Positions 7,014 through 15,200 of a DNA stretch of 17,186 bases are shown here, in pieces. The notes under the pieces were generated by a model that had not been told where the DNA came from, did no database searches, and saw nothing but the letters and a program-made list of their open reading frames with translations. Positions within the stretch are counted from its first letter, which is position 1. The number at the start of each line of letters is the position of its first letter. The position numbers and the translations under genes were made by a program. The DNA is taken from NCBI GenBank assembly GCA_029859385.1, contig JAOUDF010000030.1, positions 1-17,186 of the forward strand, in the 5' to 3' direction. This stretch comes from Nitrospirota bacterium. Its GTDB lineage: Bacteria; Nitrospirota; JAOUDF01.

Positions 7014-7772
7014 TCAGAGTGTTATCCTCAGTCCGTCATATGCCAGGCCTGTATTGGGCGGCAGTTCGGCACCGGTCTTCTCCTGGTCAAAGGAGTGCCC
7101 AAGATGCGTCAACAGCGCCCTCTCGGGCTTGAGCGCCTCGATTATCTCCACCGACTGCCCCAGGGAAAAGTGGCTGGGGTGGGGCTGATACCGTATGGCG
7201 CCGATAATGAGCAGCTTCAGCCCCCGCAGCTTTTCCATCGAATACCCGGGAATACCGCTGCAATCGGTAAGGTAGGCCACATCACCGAACCGATAGCCAT
7301 AGATCATGCTTTTTCCGTGCTCTATCTCGATCGGCGCCACCTTCAAACCAAACAGGTCGAAGTCACCGGTCACCGCATTAGGCTCCAGGTGAGGTCGCCA
7401 CCCTGCCCCTTCCGACGGCTTGAAAATATACGGAAAGTTGCGCTGCAACGATTCACAGGTTGCCGGACTCCCGTAACAGGGTATCGCCCCGCCCTTGAGC
7501 TTGTTGAAGCATCGCAGGTCGTCGATGCCGTGTACATGGTCGGCATGGGTATGGGTATAGCATACCGCATCGATCTTTGGGATATTGTTGGCAATGGCCT
7601 GGGCGCGAAAATCGGTGGCGGTGTCCACCAGTATGTACGCTCCCGCGTGCTCCACCAGTATCGACGAACGCGTCCGGCGGTTTCGGGGATCGTCCGACGT
7701 ACAGACCTCGCACGAACATCCAATCACGGGCACACCGGTGGAGGTGCCGGACCCGAGAATTACAACTTCCAT
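7014..7772 (-). CDS. PhnP-like metallo-beta-lactamase-fold phosphodiesterase
   Basis: 252 residues, the usual length for the PhnP group (COG1235). The metal-binding signature is HTHADH at 74-79, with further ligands likely at H152 (IEIEHG), D170 (LTDCSG) and H223 (LTHLGH). The N-terminal GCSCEVCTSDDPRNRRTRSS pattern, with C19, C21 and C24, matches the spacing of the structural zinc cysteines in E. coli PhnP, whose fourth ligand is a C-terminal His (here H226 is a candidate). Family members hydrolyse cyclic phosphates; PhnP opens 5-phosphoribosyl 1,2-cyclic phosphate to ribose 1,5-bisphosphate. No phosphonate (phn) genes are present here, so the substrate is open. The ribosome binding site is poor (GGGGTGGGG). 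The purine nucleoside phosphorylase gene lies 66 bp upstream, and the four-cysteine secreted protein follows at 14 bp. Confidence 0.88.
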   Translation of the reverse strand: MEVVILGSGTSTGVPVIGCSCEVCTSDDPRNRRTRSSILVEHAGAYILVDTATDFRAQAIANNIPKIDAVCYTHTHADHVHGIDDLRCFNKLKGGAIPCYGSPATCESLQRNFPYIFKPSEGAGWRPHLEPNAVTGDFDLFGLKVAPIEIEHGKSMIYGYRFGDVAYLTDCSGIPGYSMEKLRGLKLLIIGAIRYQPHPSHFSLGQSVEIIEALKPERALLTHLGHSFDQEKTGAELPPNTGLAYDGLRITL

Positions 7773-7803
7773 AACACCCCACCCCCAGGCGACAGAGCAC
7801 TGT

Positions 7804-7838
7804 CTTGAACCTTGGACTTCAAACCGTGAACCTGCCTC
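7804..7838. repeat. Degenerate 7-bp tandem repeat in the spacer
   Basis: On the plus strand successive heptamers read CTTGAAC, CTTGGAC, TTCAAAC, CGTGAAC, CTGCCTC, the first four agreeing with a CTTGAAC-like consensus. The run fills the part of the 66-bp spacer next to the nucleoside phosphorylase stop codon. A small GACAG-AGCA-CTGTC hairpin (7791-7804) sits beside it. It is probably a non-coding intergenic repeat. No terminator T run is seen. Confidence 0.45.
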
Positions 7839-8678
7839 TTACACAACCCCTTCGGATGCCATCCGGCCGATGATACCGTCGAGAAGCCGCGCAAAGAGAG
7901 GCCCGCGGCTCGCCGCTGTCTTTAATACCTCGTCATGGGCAAGGCGATGACCCGCCAGTCCCGCCGCCCTGTTACAGACCAGCGAAATGGCCAGAACGCG
8001 CATACCGAGGTAGTTGGCGATGATCACTTCGGGCACCGTGGACATGCAGACCAGGTCCGCCCCCATCCGCTCCATCATGCCTATTTCCGCCGGAGTCTCA
8101 TAGACCGGCCCCAGAACAGCCGCCATCACGCCGCTCTTGAGCGCAATCCCCATTTCGGCAGCCGTTTTCCGGGCGACAGCCGCCAACCCCTGATCATACG
8201 CTTGTGTCATATCGAGAAATCGGGACCGCCCTTCGTCGTCGCGGACTCCTACCAGCGGGTTGGTCCCCATGAGGTTGATATGGTCGTTGACCAGCACGAG
8301 ATCGCCCGGCATGCAGGCGACGTTAATGCCGCCCGAGGCGTTGGTGAGGATGAGGCTGCTAACCCCGAGCAGATGGAGGGTCCAAAGGGGGAGAAGGATA
8401 TCTTTCATGTGATACCCCTCATAGAGATGGAAACGCCCCTGCATCACGAGCACGGGGACATCATGCACCTTTCCTGCAAGCAGGTTGCCCTGATGGCCTG
8501 TTACTGTAGTGACCGGAAAGCCGGGGATAGCCTCATACGGGATGGAGACAAGGTCGCCCATATCAAGGGACGAGCCACCGAGACCGGAGCCCAGGACAAC
8601 GCCGACAGGGAACGTCCCCTGAACACTCTTGCGCAGATAGTCCGCCGCGGCACCGGCCTTTTCCTCTATCTCTCTCAC
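7839..8678 (-). CDS. punA: Purine nucleoside phosphorylase (trimeric, 6-oxopurine type)
   Basis: 279 residues. It cleaves purine (deoxy)nucleosides with phosphate to free base and (deoxy)ribose-1-phosphate in the cytoplasm. Motifs of the trimeric PNP family are present: phosphate loop GSGLGG at 30-35, TGHQGNLLAG, GRFHLYEGY at 81-89, LTNASGGIN at 111-119, and GPVYETPAEI at 190-199 with the purine-contacting Glu at 198. The second purine residue, Asn236, is in SLVCNRAAG, where most relatives have TN rather than CN. Glu plus Asn indicates preference for inosine and guanosine. The start is GTG at 8678, overlapping the TGA of the RodZ-like gene in the sequence GTGA, so translation is coupled. Together with mtnP about 2.8 kb upstream it gives the operon two complementary nucleoside phosphorylases. 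Confidence 0.93.
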   Translation of the reverse strand: MREIEEKAGAAADYLRKSVQGTFPVGVVLGSGLGGSSLDMGDLVSIPYEAIPGFPVTTVTGHQGNLLAGKVHDVPVLVMQGRFHLYEGYHMKDILLPLWTLHLLGVSSLILTNASGGINVACMPGDLVLVNDHINLMGTNPLVGVRDDEGRSRFLDMTQAYDQGLAAVARKTAAEMGIALKSGVMAAVLGPVYETPAEIGMMERMGADLVCMSTVPEVIIANYLGMRVLAISLVCNRAAGLAGHRLAHDEVLKTAASRGPLFARLLDGIIGRMASEGVV

Positions 8679-9658
8679 TCTTTCTTCTCCGTGGCCACCG
8701 GCAATGTAAGCCCTTTGGCGGTAATCACAATATCCTTGACCACTTCACCCTGGTTGCCGAGATTTTCATGCTCTTTTCCATTGACCACCAGCACTACTCC
8801 CGCCGCATTGCCCAAGGTAATCCTGACCTTCTTGCCGGCCTCCCATGACCTGGTCTCTCCGGCGGAGAGCAGCGTCTGCTGCGAAGGCTTTCCGTCCAGT
8901 GAGACACGTACCCAGCATTCCTCCCGCGCCCTTACCTTGAGGTGAACAGGTTCAGCGACCTCTGTTTCGGCCGGCGGTTCCGTTGCCGCACGCTGAGGCT
9001 GCACCTGAGGCTGCACCTGAGGCTGCACCTGAGGCTGCGCTGATGGCTGAGGCTGTGGTTGCACCTTAGGCTGTTGTACCTGTGGCTGTACCTGAGGCTG
9101 TGGCTGCACCTGAGGCTGTATTGGAGGCTGCGGCTGTGCCTGAGGTTGAGGTTGTACTGAAGGTTGAGGACCGGGCTTGATAGAAGGCTCGACAGTTGGC
9201 GCCGGTACCGGAACAGGAGCCGTTTCGGCAGCAGGAGGGGCAGGAGGGACAACAGGCGCCTCGGCAGGCGCTGGCTCAACCTGAGGGGCCGTTACGTCAT
9301 CCTTCTTGCTCATCAGCAGGACGGCAACAATGACGGCAACGACCGCCAGCGCACCGACACCGTACCAGGCCGGGGAGACCGGAGGGCGCTCCTCCCTGGG
9401 TGGCTTGCTCGCTTCCGCCGGTCGTACCGGATGCATGGAGTCAAGAAGCCGCTCGGTCTCATCTTCCGACAGTCGCAGCGCCTGGGCATACGACCTCACG
9501 AAGCCGCGCAGAAATGGACCTTCCGCAACCTGATGGTAATCGCCCGACTCGATGTTGCGCAGTATCTCGGCGCGGATCCTCGTCTTCTTGGCGACATCTT
9601 CGATGGTAAGCCCGTGATCTTCCCTCAATTTCCTGAGGACAGCCCCTACAGTTTCCAT
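8675..9658 (-). CDS. rodZ: RodZ-like membrane protein (HTH, TM, Pro/Gln-rich linker, C-terminal beta domain)
   Basis: 327 residues. Residues 1-72 are a Cro/CI-type helix-turn-helix as in RodZ (LRKLREDHGLTIEDVAKKTR, then LRNIESGDY). One membrane segment lies at about 98-117 (YGVGALAVVAVIVAVLLM). Residues 118-235 are a low-complexity Pro/Ala then Pro/Gln linker, largely QPQV repeats. Residues about 236-327 match the RodZ C-terminal beta domain (DUF4115: LKVRAREECWVRVSLDGK, WEAGKKVRITLGNAAGV). In rod-shaped bacteria RodZ links MreB to the elongasome; the HTH faces the cytoplasm and the linker and beta domain the periplasm. The preceding gene encodes a PilF/PilW-like TPR lipoprotein, an order also seen beside rodZ in many proteobacteria. 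SD-like GGGAGA lies a few bases before the ATG. Confidence 0.88.
   Translation of the reverse strand: METVGAVLRKLREDHGLTIEDVAKKTRIRAEILRNIESGDYHQVAEGPFLRGFVRSYAQALRLSEDETERLLDSMHPVRPAEASKPPREERPPVSPAWYGVGALAVVAVIVAVLLMSKKDDVTAPQVEPAPAEAPVVPPAPPAAETAPVPVPAPTVEPSIKPGPQPSVQPQPQAQPQPPIQPQVQPQPQVQPQVQQPKVQPQPQPSAQPQVQPQVQPQVQPQRAATEPPAETEVAEPVHLKVRAREECWVRVSLDGKPSQQTLLSAGETRSWEAGKKVRITLGNAAGVVLVVNGKEHENLGNQGEVVKDIVITAKGLTLPVATEKKE
8993..9172. repeat. 12-bp minisatellite in the RodZ linker
   Basis: The unit CTGAGGCTGCAC (plus strand) is repeated without error at 8993-9004, 9005-9016 and 9017-9028, then decays through variants to about 9172. It is in frame and encodes QPQV-type tetrapeptides in the periplasmic linker. 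Twelve-base steps keep the frame, so copy-number change by slippage would lengthen or shorten the linker without breaking the gene. Confidence 0.85.
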
Positions 9659-9696
9659 ATCTCTCCCTGTTCAGGTAAGCGCTGCAATCTTTCTAC

Positions 9697-10500
9697 TTAC
9701 TTCTGCAATACCTCGAGATAACGCCGCGCAGAGTCGGCCCACAGACCGTCCTTGTCTTCCCTTACTACCCTCCGGAACTCCTGAATGGCCAGGGCATCCT
9801 GATGGTCGTTGTAAAGGGCGGTTGCCAGTTCCATTCTCACATCAAGGGCCTCGGGCGCCAGAGAAATCGCACCCCGCCAGGCATCTACCGCCTCCTTGTA
9901 CCGCCCCATGCGCCCCGCAAGCTGCCCCCAGGCCAGATACCCGGGCATGAACGACGGGTCGATCCTCGTCGACTGCTGGAACTTTTTAAGCGCCTCGTCT
10001 TCCCGGCCCATGGCCTGATAGGTCAGCCCCATGTTGTAATGGGTCATCTGGGGCGTGGCATAAAGCGGGTTTTCCAGTGCCTTTCCGAAAACACGGAGCG
10101 CCTCGTCATAACGATGTTCCTTGGTATGAATCGTGCCGAGATAATTGTAGGCCTCCGAGTAGGTGGAATCGATCCGGATGGCCTCTCCCAGCTCCCTTAC
10201 GGCCTCGCCGCTTCGCTCCTGCCGGTCGTATACCTGGGCAATGGCAAAATGGAGCTTCTTGTCGCCCGGGTTCAGGTTTATCGCCTTCTGAAACTCCACC
10301 AGCGCCTTCTGGAGGTCGTTCCTGTTAAGGCCTGCCACGCCGATCTTGTAGTGGGCCTCGGCCATGGGGCTGTTGTCTTCGGCAACGGGAGCCCCCGCAC
10401 AGCCCGCCACAAGCCCAAGGACCAGCAGCAGTCCACACCCAGACAGACCTCTCAGACTCCTGACAGCAACTATTGTACCGCCTTTACGAAAGATCTTCAA
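9697..10500 (-). CDS. TPR-repeat lipoprotein, PilF/PilW-like
   Basis: 267 residues. A hydrophobic N-terminal segment ends in the lipobox LVAGC with the acylated Cys at position 34, so an outer-membrane or periplasm-facing lipoprotein is expected. Six tetratricopeptide repeats fill about residues 47-262 (for example AHYKIGVAGLNRNDLQKAL, AYNYLGTIHTKEHRYDEAL, THYNMGLTYQAMGREDEAL). PilF/PilW proteins of this shape promote assembly or stability of the type IV pilus secretin, and they often precede rodZ as here, but the TPR fold is generic and pilus function is inferred from context only. The start is a TTG at 10500, with AGGAG 11 nt upstream inside the end of the kinase gene; no ATG or GTG lies in a suitable place before the signal sequence. 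The gene overlaps the kinase stop by 17 bp and is followed by the RodZ-like gene after 38 bp. Confidence 0.85.
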   Translation of the reverse strand: MKIFRKGGTIVAVRSLRGLSGCGLLLVLGLVAGCAGAPVAEDNSPMAEAHYKIGVAGLNRNDLQKALVEFQKAINLNPGDKKLHFAIAQVYDRQERSGEAVRELGEAIRIDSTYSEAYNYLGTIHTKEHRYDEALRVFGKALENPLYATPQMTHYNMGLTYQAMGREDEALKKFQQSTRIDPSFMPGYLAWGQLAGRMGRYKEAVDAWRGAISLAPEALDVRMELATALYNDHQDALAIQEFRRVVREDKDGLWADSARRYLEVLQK

Positions 10501-11395
10501 AATGGGTCAATCTCCTGAACTCCATGAACCTTCCTTCAATTTCGCTGTATTCAAGGCTCTTGAGGCGGTTAAGGCTGAAGGCCTCCACATTGAAGGAGGC
10601 CATGACGCTCCCCATGATGATCGCCTTGCGGATCGACGCATCGGAGAAATTCCTCGTCGACACCAGATAGCCGAGAAAACCGCCGGCGAAGGTATCGCCC
10701 GCCCCGGTCGGGTCGTAGACGCTTTCGAGAGGATAGGCCGGAGCAGCAAAGGCCCCGTCACGACCAAAGGCTATGACGCCGTACTCACCCCGCTTGATGA
10801 CCACACTCCTGGGGCCGAAGGAGAGTATCTTCTGGGCGGCCTTCACCAGGTTCGCCTCCTTGGCCAGCTCCCGCGCCTCACCGTCGTTGATGACCATGAT
10901 ATCCACCGACTTCAGGGTGTGGACGAGGGCGTCGTACTTCCCTTCGATCCAGTAGTTCATGGTATCACATACCACAAGGGCAGGAGACTTGACCTGCTTG
11001 AGTACGTCGAGCTGTAGTTCAGGGTCGATGTTGGCAAGGAAGACCACCTCTGCCTCTTTGTAGCTCTCAGGAAGCCGCGGATGAAAGTTCTGAAAGACAT
11101 TGAGGTGGGTCTCCAGGGTTTTCGCCTGGTTGAGGTCGAAGCCGTACTCCCCTTTCCAGCGGAAGGTCTTGCCCGAGACCGTTTCCAGCCCCTCGGTGCT
11201 GATATTTCTGCTTTTCAGGAACTCAATATGCTTTGCGGGGAAGTCCTCCCCCACCACCGCCACCAGCGACACAGGAGTGAAGTAGCTCGCGGCAACGGAA
11301 AAATAGGTAGCCGAGCCACCAAGCACCTCATCGGCGTGGCCGAAAGGGGTGGTGACGGTATCGAAGGCGACGGAACCAACTACGAGAAGGCTCAT
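10484..11395 (-). CDS. PfkB-family sugar or nucleoside kinase
   Basis: 303 residues, a standard ribokinase/PfkB length. The N-terminal substrate region contains LGGSATYFSVAAS (25-37), the Mg/phosphate NxxE motif is NDGE at 170-173, and the C-terminal signature DPTGAGDTFAGG (228-239) supplies the anion hole and the catalytic base D234. These establish an ATP-dependent kinase of a sugar, nucleoside or related hydroxyl, but not the substrate. The gene lies 39 bp downstream of mtnP and has its own AAGGAG ribosome binding site, 6 bp before the ATG. A purine nucleoside phosphorylase is in the same run of genes. That context points to nucleoside salvage, such as an adenosine kinase-like or pentose-1-phosphate kinase activity (inference). 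Ribokinase and other hexose kinases remain possible. Confidence 0.9.
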   Translation of the reverse strand: MSLLVVGSVAFDTVTTPFGHADEVLGGSATYFSVAASYFTPVSLVAVVGEDFPAKHIEFLKSRNISTEGLETVSGKTFRWKGEYGFDLNQAKTLETHLNVFQNFHPRLPESYKEAEVVFLANIDPELQLDVLKQVKSPALVVCDTMNYWIEGKYDALVHTLKSVDIMVINDGEARELAKEANLVKAAQKILSFGPRSVVIKRGEYGVIAFGRDGAFAAPAYPLESVYDPTGAGDTFAGGFLGYLVSTRNFSDASIRKAIIMGSVMASFNVEAFSLNRLKSLEYSEIEGRFMEFRRLTHFEDLS

Positions 11396-11403
11396 GAAAA
11401 CTC

Positions 11404-11439
11404 CTTTTTATAGGCCCTATAGGTCGCATAAGACCTATG
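11404..11439. repeat. 9-bp-period degenerate repeat and hairpin in the mtnP-kinase spacer
   Basis: On the minus strand nonamers read CATAGGTCT, TATGCGACC, TATAGGGCC and TATAAAAAG, each starting YAT. The same bases form a 7-bp stem (ATAGGTC 11419-11425, GACCTAT 11432-11438, 6-nt loop) that overlaps the mtnP stop codon, and a TATAGG-C-CCTATA dyad (11409-11421). The last unit runs into the AAGGAG ribosome binding site of the kinase gene. Without a T run it is not a good terminator. Confidence 0.5.
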
Positions 11440-12298
11440 AAACATACTTTCCAATGATCAGTTCCAGCGACTGCCGCGTAGCCGGCGGAATCAGCTGCGG
11501 CGCCGTCATGACGGCATTCTTGAGGGCATGGCCGCAACCACAGGTCCTCTCGCCCGCTATCACAGGGACCGCGGCGCGGATGATCCGTCTTGCCGTTTCG
11601 ACATTTTGCTGGATAATCTTTATGACCGCTTCGACCGTCACGTCCTCTTCACTCTCATGCCAGCAGTCGTAATCGGTGGAAAGGGCCACGGTAGCATAGC
11701 AAATTTCGGCCTCTCTTGCCAACTTGGCCTCGGTAACGTTTGTCATTCCTATGATATCGACACCCCATTGCCGGTAGATGAGTGATTCGCCACGGGTAGA
11801 GAACTGGGGTCCCTCTATGCACAGGTATACGCCGCCCTCATGGATGACCGCCCCCACTTCCCGCCCCGCCGCGGCAAGGGCTTTGGCCACATGGCCGCAG
11901 ACAGGGTCGGCCATGCTCACATGGGCCACGATACCGTCGCCGAAGAAGGTACTGCTCCTCTTTTTCGTCTGGTCGTAGAACTGGTCCGGGATCACGATAT
12001 GACCGGGCTCAATCTTCTCCCTCATGCTGCCAACGGCGCTCACCGAAATAATCCGCTCAACGCCCAGTTTTTTGAGCGCATAGATGTTGGCCCTGAAGTT
12101 GATCTCGGAGGGGAGTATCCGGTGCCCCCTGCCGTGACGGGGCAGAAAGGCCAGACCGATTCCGCCCAACTCACCCAGTACAATCTCGTCCGAAGGGTCG
12201 CCGAAAGGGGTCTCGACCCGCACCGAACGAACTCCCGACAACCCCTCCATTTCGTATAGTCCACTGCCCCCAATGATGCCGATACGTGCTGATGACAT
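11435..12298 (-). CDS. mtnP: S-methyl-5'-thioadenosine phosphorylase
   Basis: 287 residues. It phosphorolyses methylthioadenosine (by-product of polyamine or AHL-type synthesis) to adenine and 5-methylthioribose-1-phosphate. Diagnostic motifs are all present: GIIGGSGLY at 7-15, PRHGRGHRILPSEINFRANI about 53-72, SAVGSMREKIEPG 87-99, PDQFYDQTKKR 104-114, EGPQFSTRGES 162-172, and GMTNVTEAKLAREAEICY followed by STDYDCWHE. D209 and D211 in the last motif are the aspartates that select 6-aminopurines, separating it from inosine/guanosine enzymes. A C-terminal CGC pair (253, 255) is present. The ATG overlaps the upstream cyclase stop in the sequence TAATG, with AGGAG 7 bp before it, so translation is coupled. 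No other methionine-salvage gene (mtnA, mtnK) is present in the window; a PfkB kinase gene comes next. Confidence 0.96.
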   Translation of the reverse strand: MSSARIGIIGGSGLYEMEGLSGVRSVRVETPFGDPSDEIVLGELGGIGLAFLPRHGRGHRILPSEINFRANIYALKKLGVERIISVSAVGSMREKIEPGHIVIPDQFYDQTKKRSSTFFGDGIVAHVSMADPVCGHVAKALAAAGREVGAVIHEGGVYLCIEGPQFSTRGESLIYRQWGVDIIGMTNVTEAKLAREAEICYATVALSTDYDCWHESEEDVTVEAVIKIIQQNVETARRIIRAAVPVIAGERTCGCGHALKNAVMTAPQLIPPATRQSLELIIGKYVS

Positions 12299-15200
12299 TA
12301 TGACTCCTCTCGGTGATCATATACACGGTTCCTGCCGTGCCTCTTTGCCAGATAAAGGGCGTTGTCAGCCCTGAGGATAAGTTCGTCCCTGTTTTTTCCA
12401 TGCCCCGGATATTCCGCAATACCAAGGGTCAGGGTTATCTTTCCTCGCTCCTGGTCTTCCCCTTTAAAACAGTGCGACTCCATCGCCTTCCTGATACGCT
12501 CTGCCATGGCAAGCGCCTCATCCCGGCCGGTCTCCGGCAGGATAACGCAGAGCTCATCTCCTCCGTAGCGGCAGAAGATATCGGGCTCGCGAATATAGCG
12601 CCTGATGAGGGCGGTGACTTCCTTGAGAAGCGCGTCTCCGGCCTGATGTCCGAGGGCGTCGTTATATGCCTTGAAATTGTCGAGATCCATCATCATAAAC
12701 GAAAGCGGTCTGCGGTAGCGCTCCGCGGCGGTCAACGCCGAATCGAACCGGCGAAGGAATTCCCGCCTGTTGTAGAGGCCGGTCAGCGGGTCGGTTATTG
12801 CCATGTGAGTCACCTGCTGCAGCAGGCGTCGGCGCTCCAGATGCCCTGCCAGCTGTTCACCGATAGCCTCCAGCAGCTGTCGGTCGCCGTTCATGAATCC
12901 ATGCCCGTTCCTCGAATAGACCCGCAGCGTCCCATAGACTGCGTCGCCGGACTTCAGGGCTGAACAGATAAAATCGCCATTGCCATCGCCAAACGCCGGG
13001 CAGTTCACCGCCTTCGGTTCCTGACTGAACAGGGATATCTTCCCGTTCTCCAGAAGCATGCAATCCACGCCTTCGCACAGACGTTCATGCTTCTTCGCCG
13101 TCCCTCTTCCGATGAATTCCCTGAGGGCGTTTGATTCGGTATCTCGCAGGTATATGGTCTCTCCTGTTGACCGAAAGACGCGCTTTACCTCTTTCAGGCT
13201 TTGTGTCAACACTTCCTCAAGGTCGCCGGCCATATCCATCGACTTGATAATGCGCATCAGGCTGTTGAGTCGACTCAAATGCGCCGTGGTTTCTCCGTGA
13301 AGGCGGGCATTCTGCACCGCCAGGGAAAGCTCGCCCGCGACCATCATACAGAAGTTAATGGAAGACTCGTCAAACTCCTTCATCCGATCAATGGTTGCGA
13401 AGCTGATGAGACCGATATTCCCGGCGACTGAAACAAGAGGGACAAAGAGGATTGAGCGGATATTCTGAGAGCAATAAAAAGCCGTCTCCACTTCACTCGA
13501 GCTACCAATCTCCTCACAATTGATGGTAATCGGCTGAGAGGTAGCCAGCACCTTCGATCCCGTGGGAAAATCGACAAGACTGAGACTGGCTCCTTTCCAG
13601 AACTTAAGCCGGGAATCATCGTTTACAGCGTAAATCGACTGGACAACCAGCACATCTTTCTCATCATCCAGCAAGGCAATGGCCACGCGATCGACACCGA
13701 TAACGGCAGCCGCTTCCGTCGCACTCTTTTCCATCAACACATCAAGGTCCAGACTGCTTGATGCTGCACGGCTTATCTGGTGCAAACTGGCCAGTTCATT
13801 GGCCCGCTTTCCAAGATCGTGCGACATACTGAGAGTTTCTTGATGAAGTCGGGCATTACCAATGGCAATTGCCGCGTGCAAGGCAAACAGGGTGAGCAGG
13901 TCGAGCGATCCCTTGTCAAACCTTATCCCCTCTTCCTCGCTCAGCACACCGATCACTCCAAGAAGTTCAGTCCCCTTGAGGATCGGGGCCGCGATAAAGG
14001 CAGTGGTATGAGTAAACCGCTCCATACGGTAGGTCGACGACTGGTAATCGTTGACGATGAGCGGCTTCCCGGACTCGGCTACCTTCCCCGACACCCCTTC
14101 CCCGAGTGAGATGACGAGCCCGTCATATTCCTTCCCTTTCAACCCTTTTTTGGCCGCTATTTCAAGCTGCTGCGCCTCTTCATTCCACAGCAATACGACA
14201 CTCTTCATGGCGCCAAGAAGTTCCACCGATTTTGCCGCTATGGAGTTGAGAACGGTCTTCAGGCTCAGGTCGGCGTTAATGCCCTTGGAGGTTTCGAGCA
14301 GGGCCGAAAGTTGACGATTCCTTGCCACCATCTGCTCATGGAACCGGGCATTGGCCAGGGCGGCCGCCGCCTGATGACTGATGGCGGCCATAAGGTTCTC
14401 GCGCTCGTCATCGGGCTCGATGGGGCGTTCAAAGCAGAAACAGAGAACACCCAGTGCCTCACCCCGATGGACAAGAGGCAGTGCCGCTACCGACGAATAC
14501 CCTTCCCGGCTTGCCTCCTCCCGCAGCGGTTCGCCTTCGGGCAACTCAAGGACGTCCGGGACCATCTGAATGCTTTTGCCGGAAAATGCCCTCTCTACGG
14601 GATCAGTCCCCGGTTCGGCGGCTTTTGTTGTCCGTCGCCTGCCCGTCGACGACAGTTGGGCCCATGAAAGGTTGAACCCTGCCTGTACCCGAAGAGACCG
14701 CCCATCATCTTCCGGCAGGAAGAGGGCGCTGTACTTGGCCCCCAGGACCCGGGCGGAATGGCCCACGACTGCCTGGTAAATATCCCCTTCCAGCAGGGCA
14801 TCGGAGAGGAGGTCATTGAACTCGAGCAAGACCTTGAACCCATCCTCCCGGCGCTCCTTTTCCGCCACGATTTCGGACAATTTTCTGGTTTGAAGTTTAT
14901 GAATAAACGGAAGCAGGTCGGGGGCGATCTTTTTTTCGTCATAGGCAAGGACAAGGGCGGAACCGCTCACCTTGACCGCGTCGGCCAGCCTTACGAGAAA
15001 CGACCGCACCTTGTGGATGGAGTTCTTGCCGGCAATGATATCGAGATGGTTGATGAGAATGGCAATCCGGGCGTTCTCCCGAAGGGACGAGGATACATGG
15101 CTCCACGCACCTCTGAGGTCGCCAGGGTCGATGGTGTTGTACGAAATCTTTGAGGAGAACTGATAAAATGCCGCTTTTTTAAGTCCGTATTCTCCGGCAA

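Noticed and set aside
7014..7772. Phosphonate-utilisation (phn) locus.
   Set aside because: Only the PhnP-like hydrolase is present; no C-P lyase or transporter genes are in the window.
5290..8945. Several long plus-strand open frames (5290-6141, 6232-7188, 7095-7808, 7935-8945).
   Set aside because: They lie opposite clear ald, MBL-fold and nucleoside phosphorylase genes and arise from GC-rich third positions.
8993..9172. CRISPR-like repeat array.
   Set aside because: Direct 12-bp units with no spacers, in frame within a protein linker.
12298..12760. Hypr-type GGDEF making cyclic GMP-AMP, known from Geobacter.
   Set aside because: The selectivity position is Asp902 (GHQAGD), as in ordinary diguanylate cyclases, not Ser.
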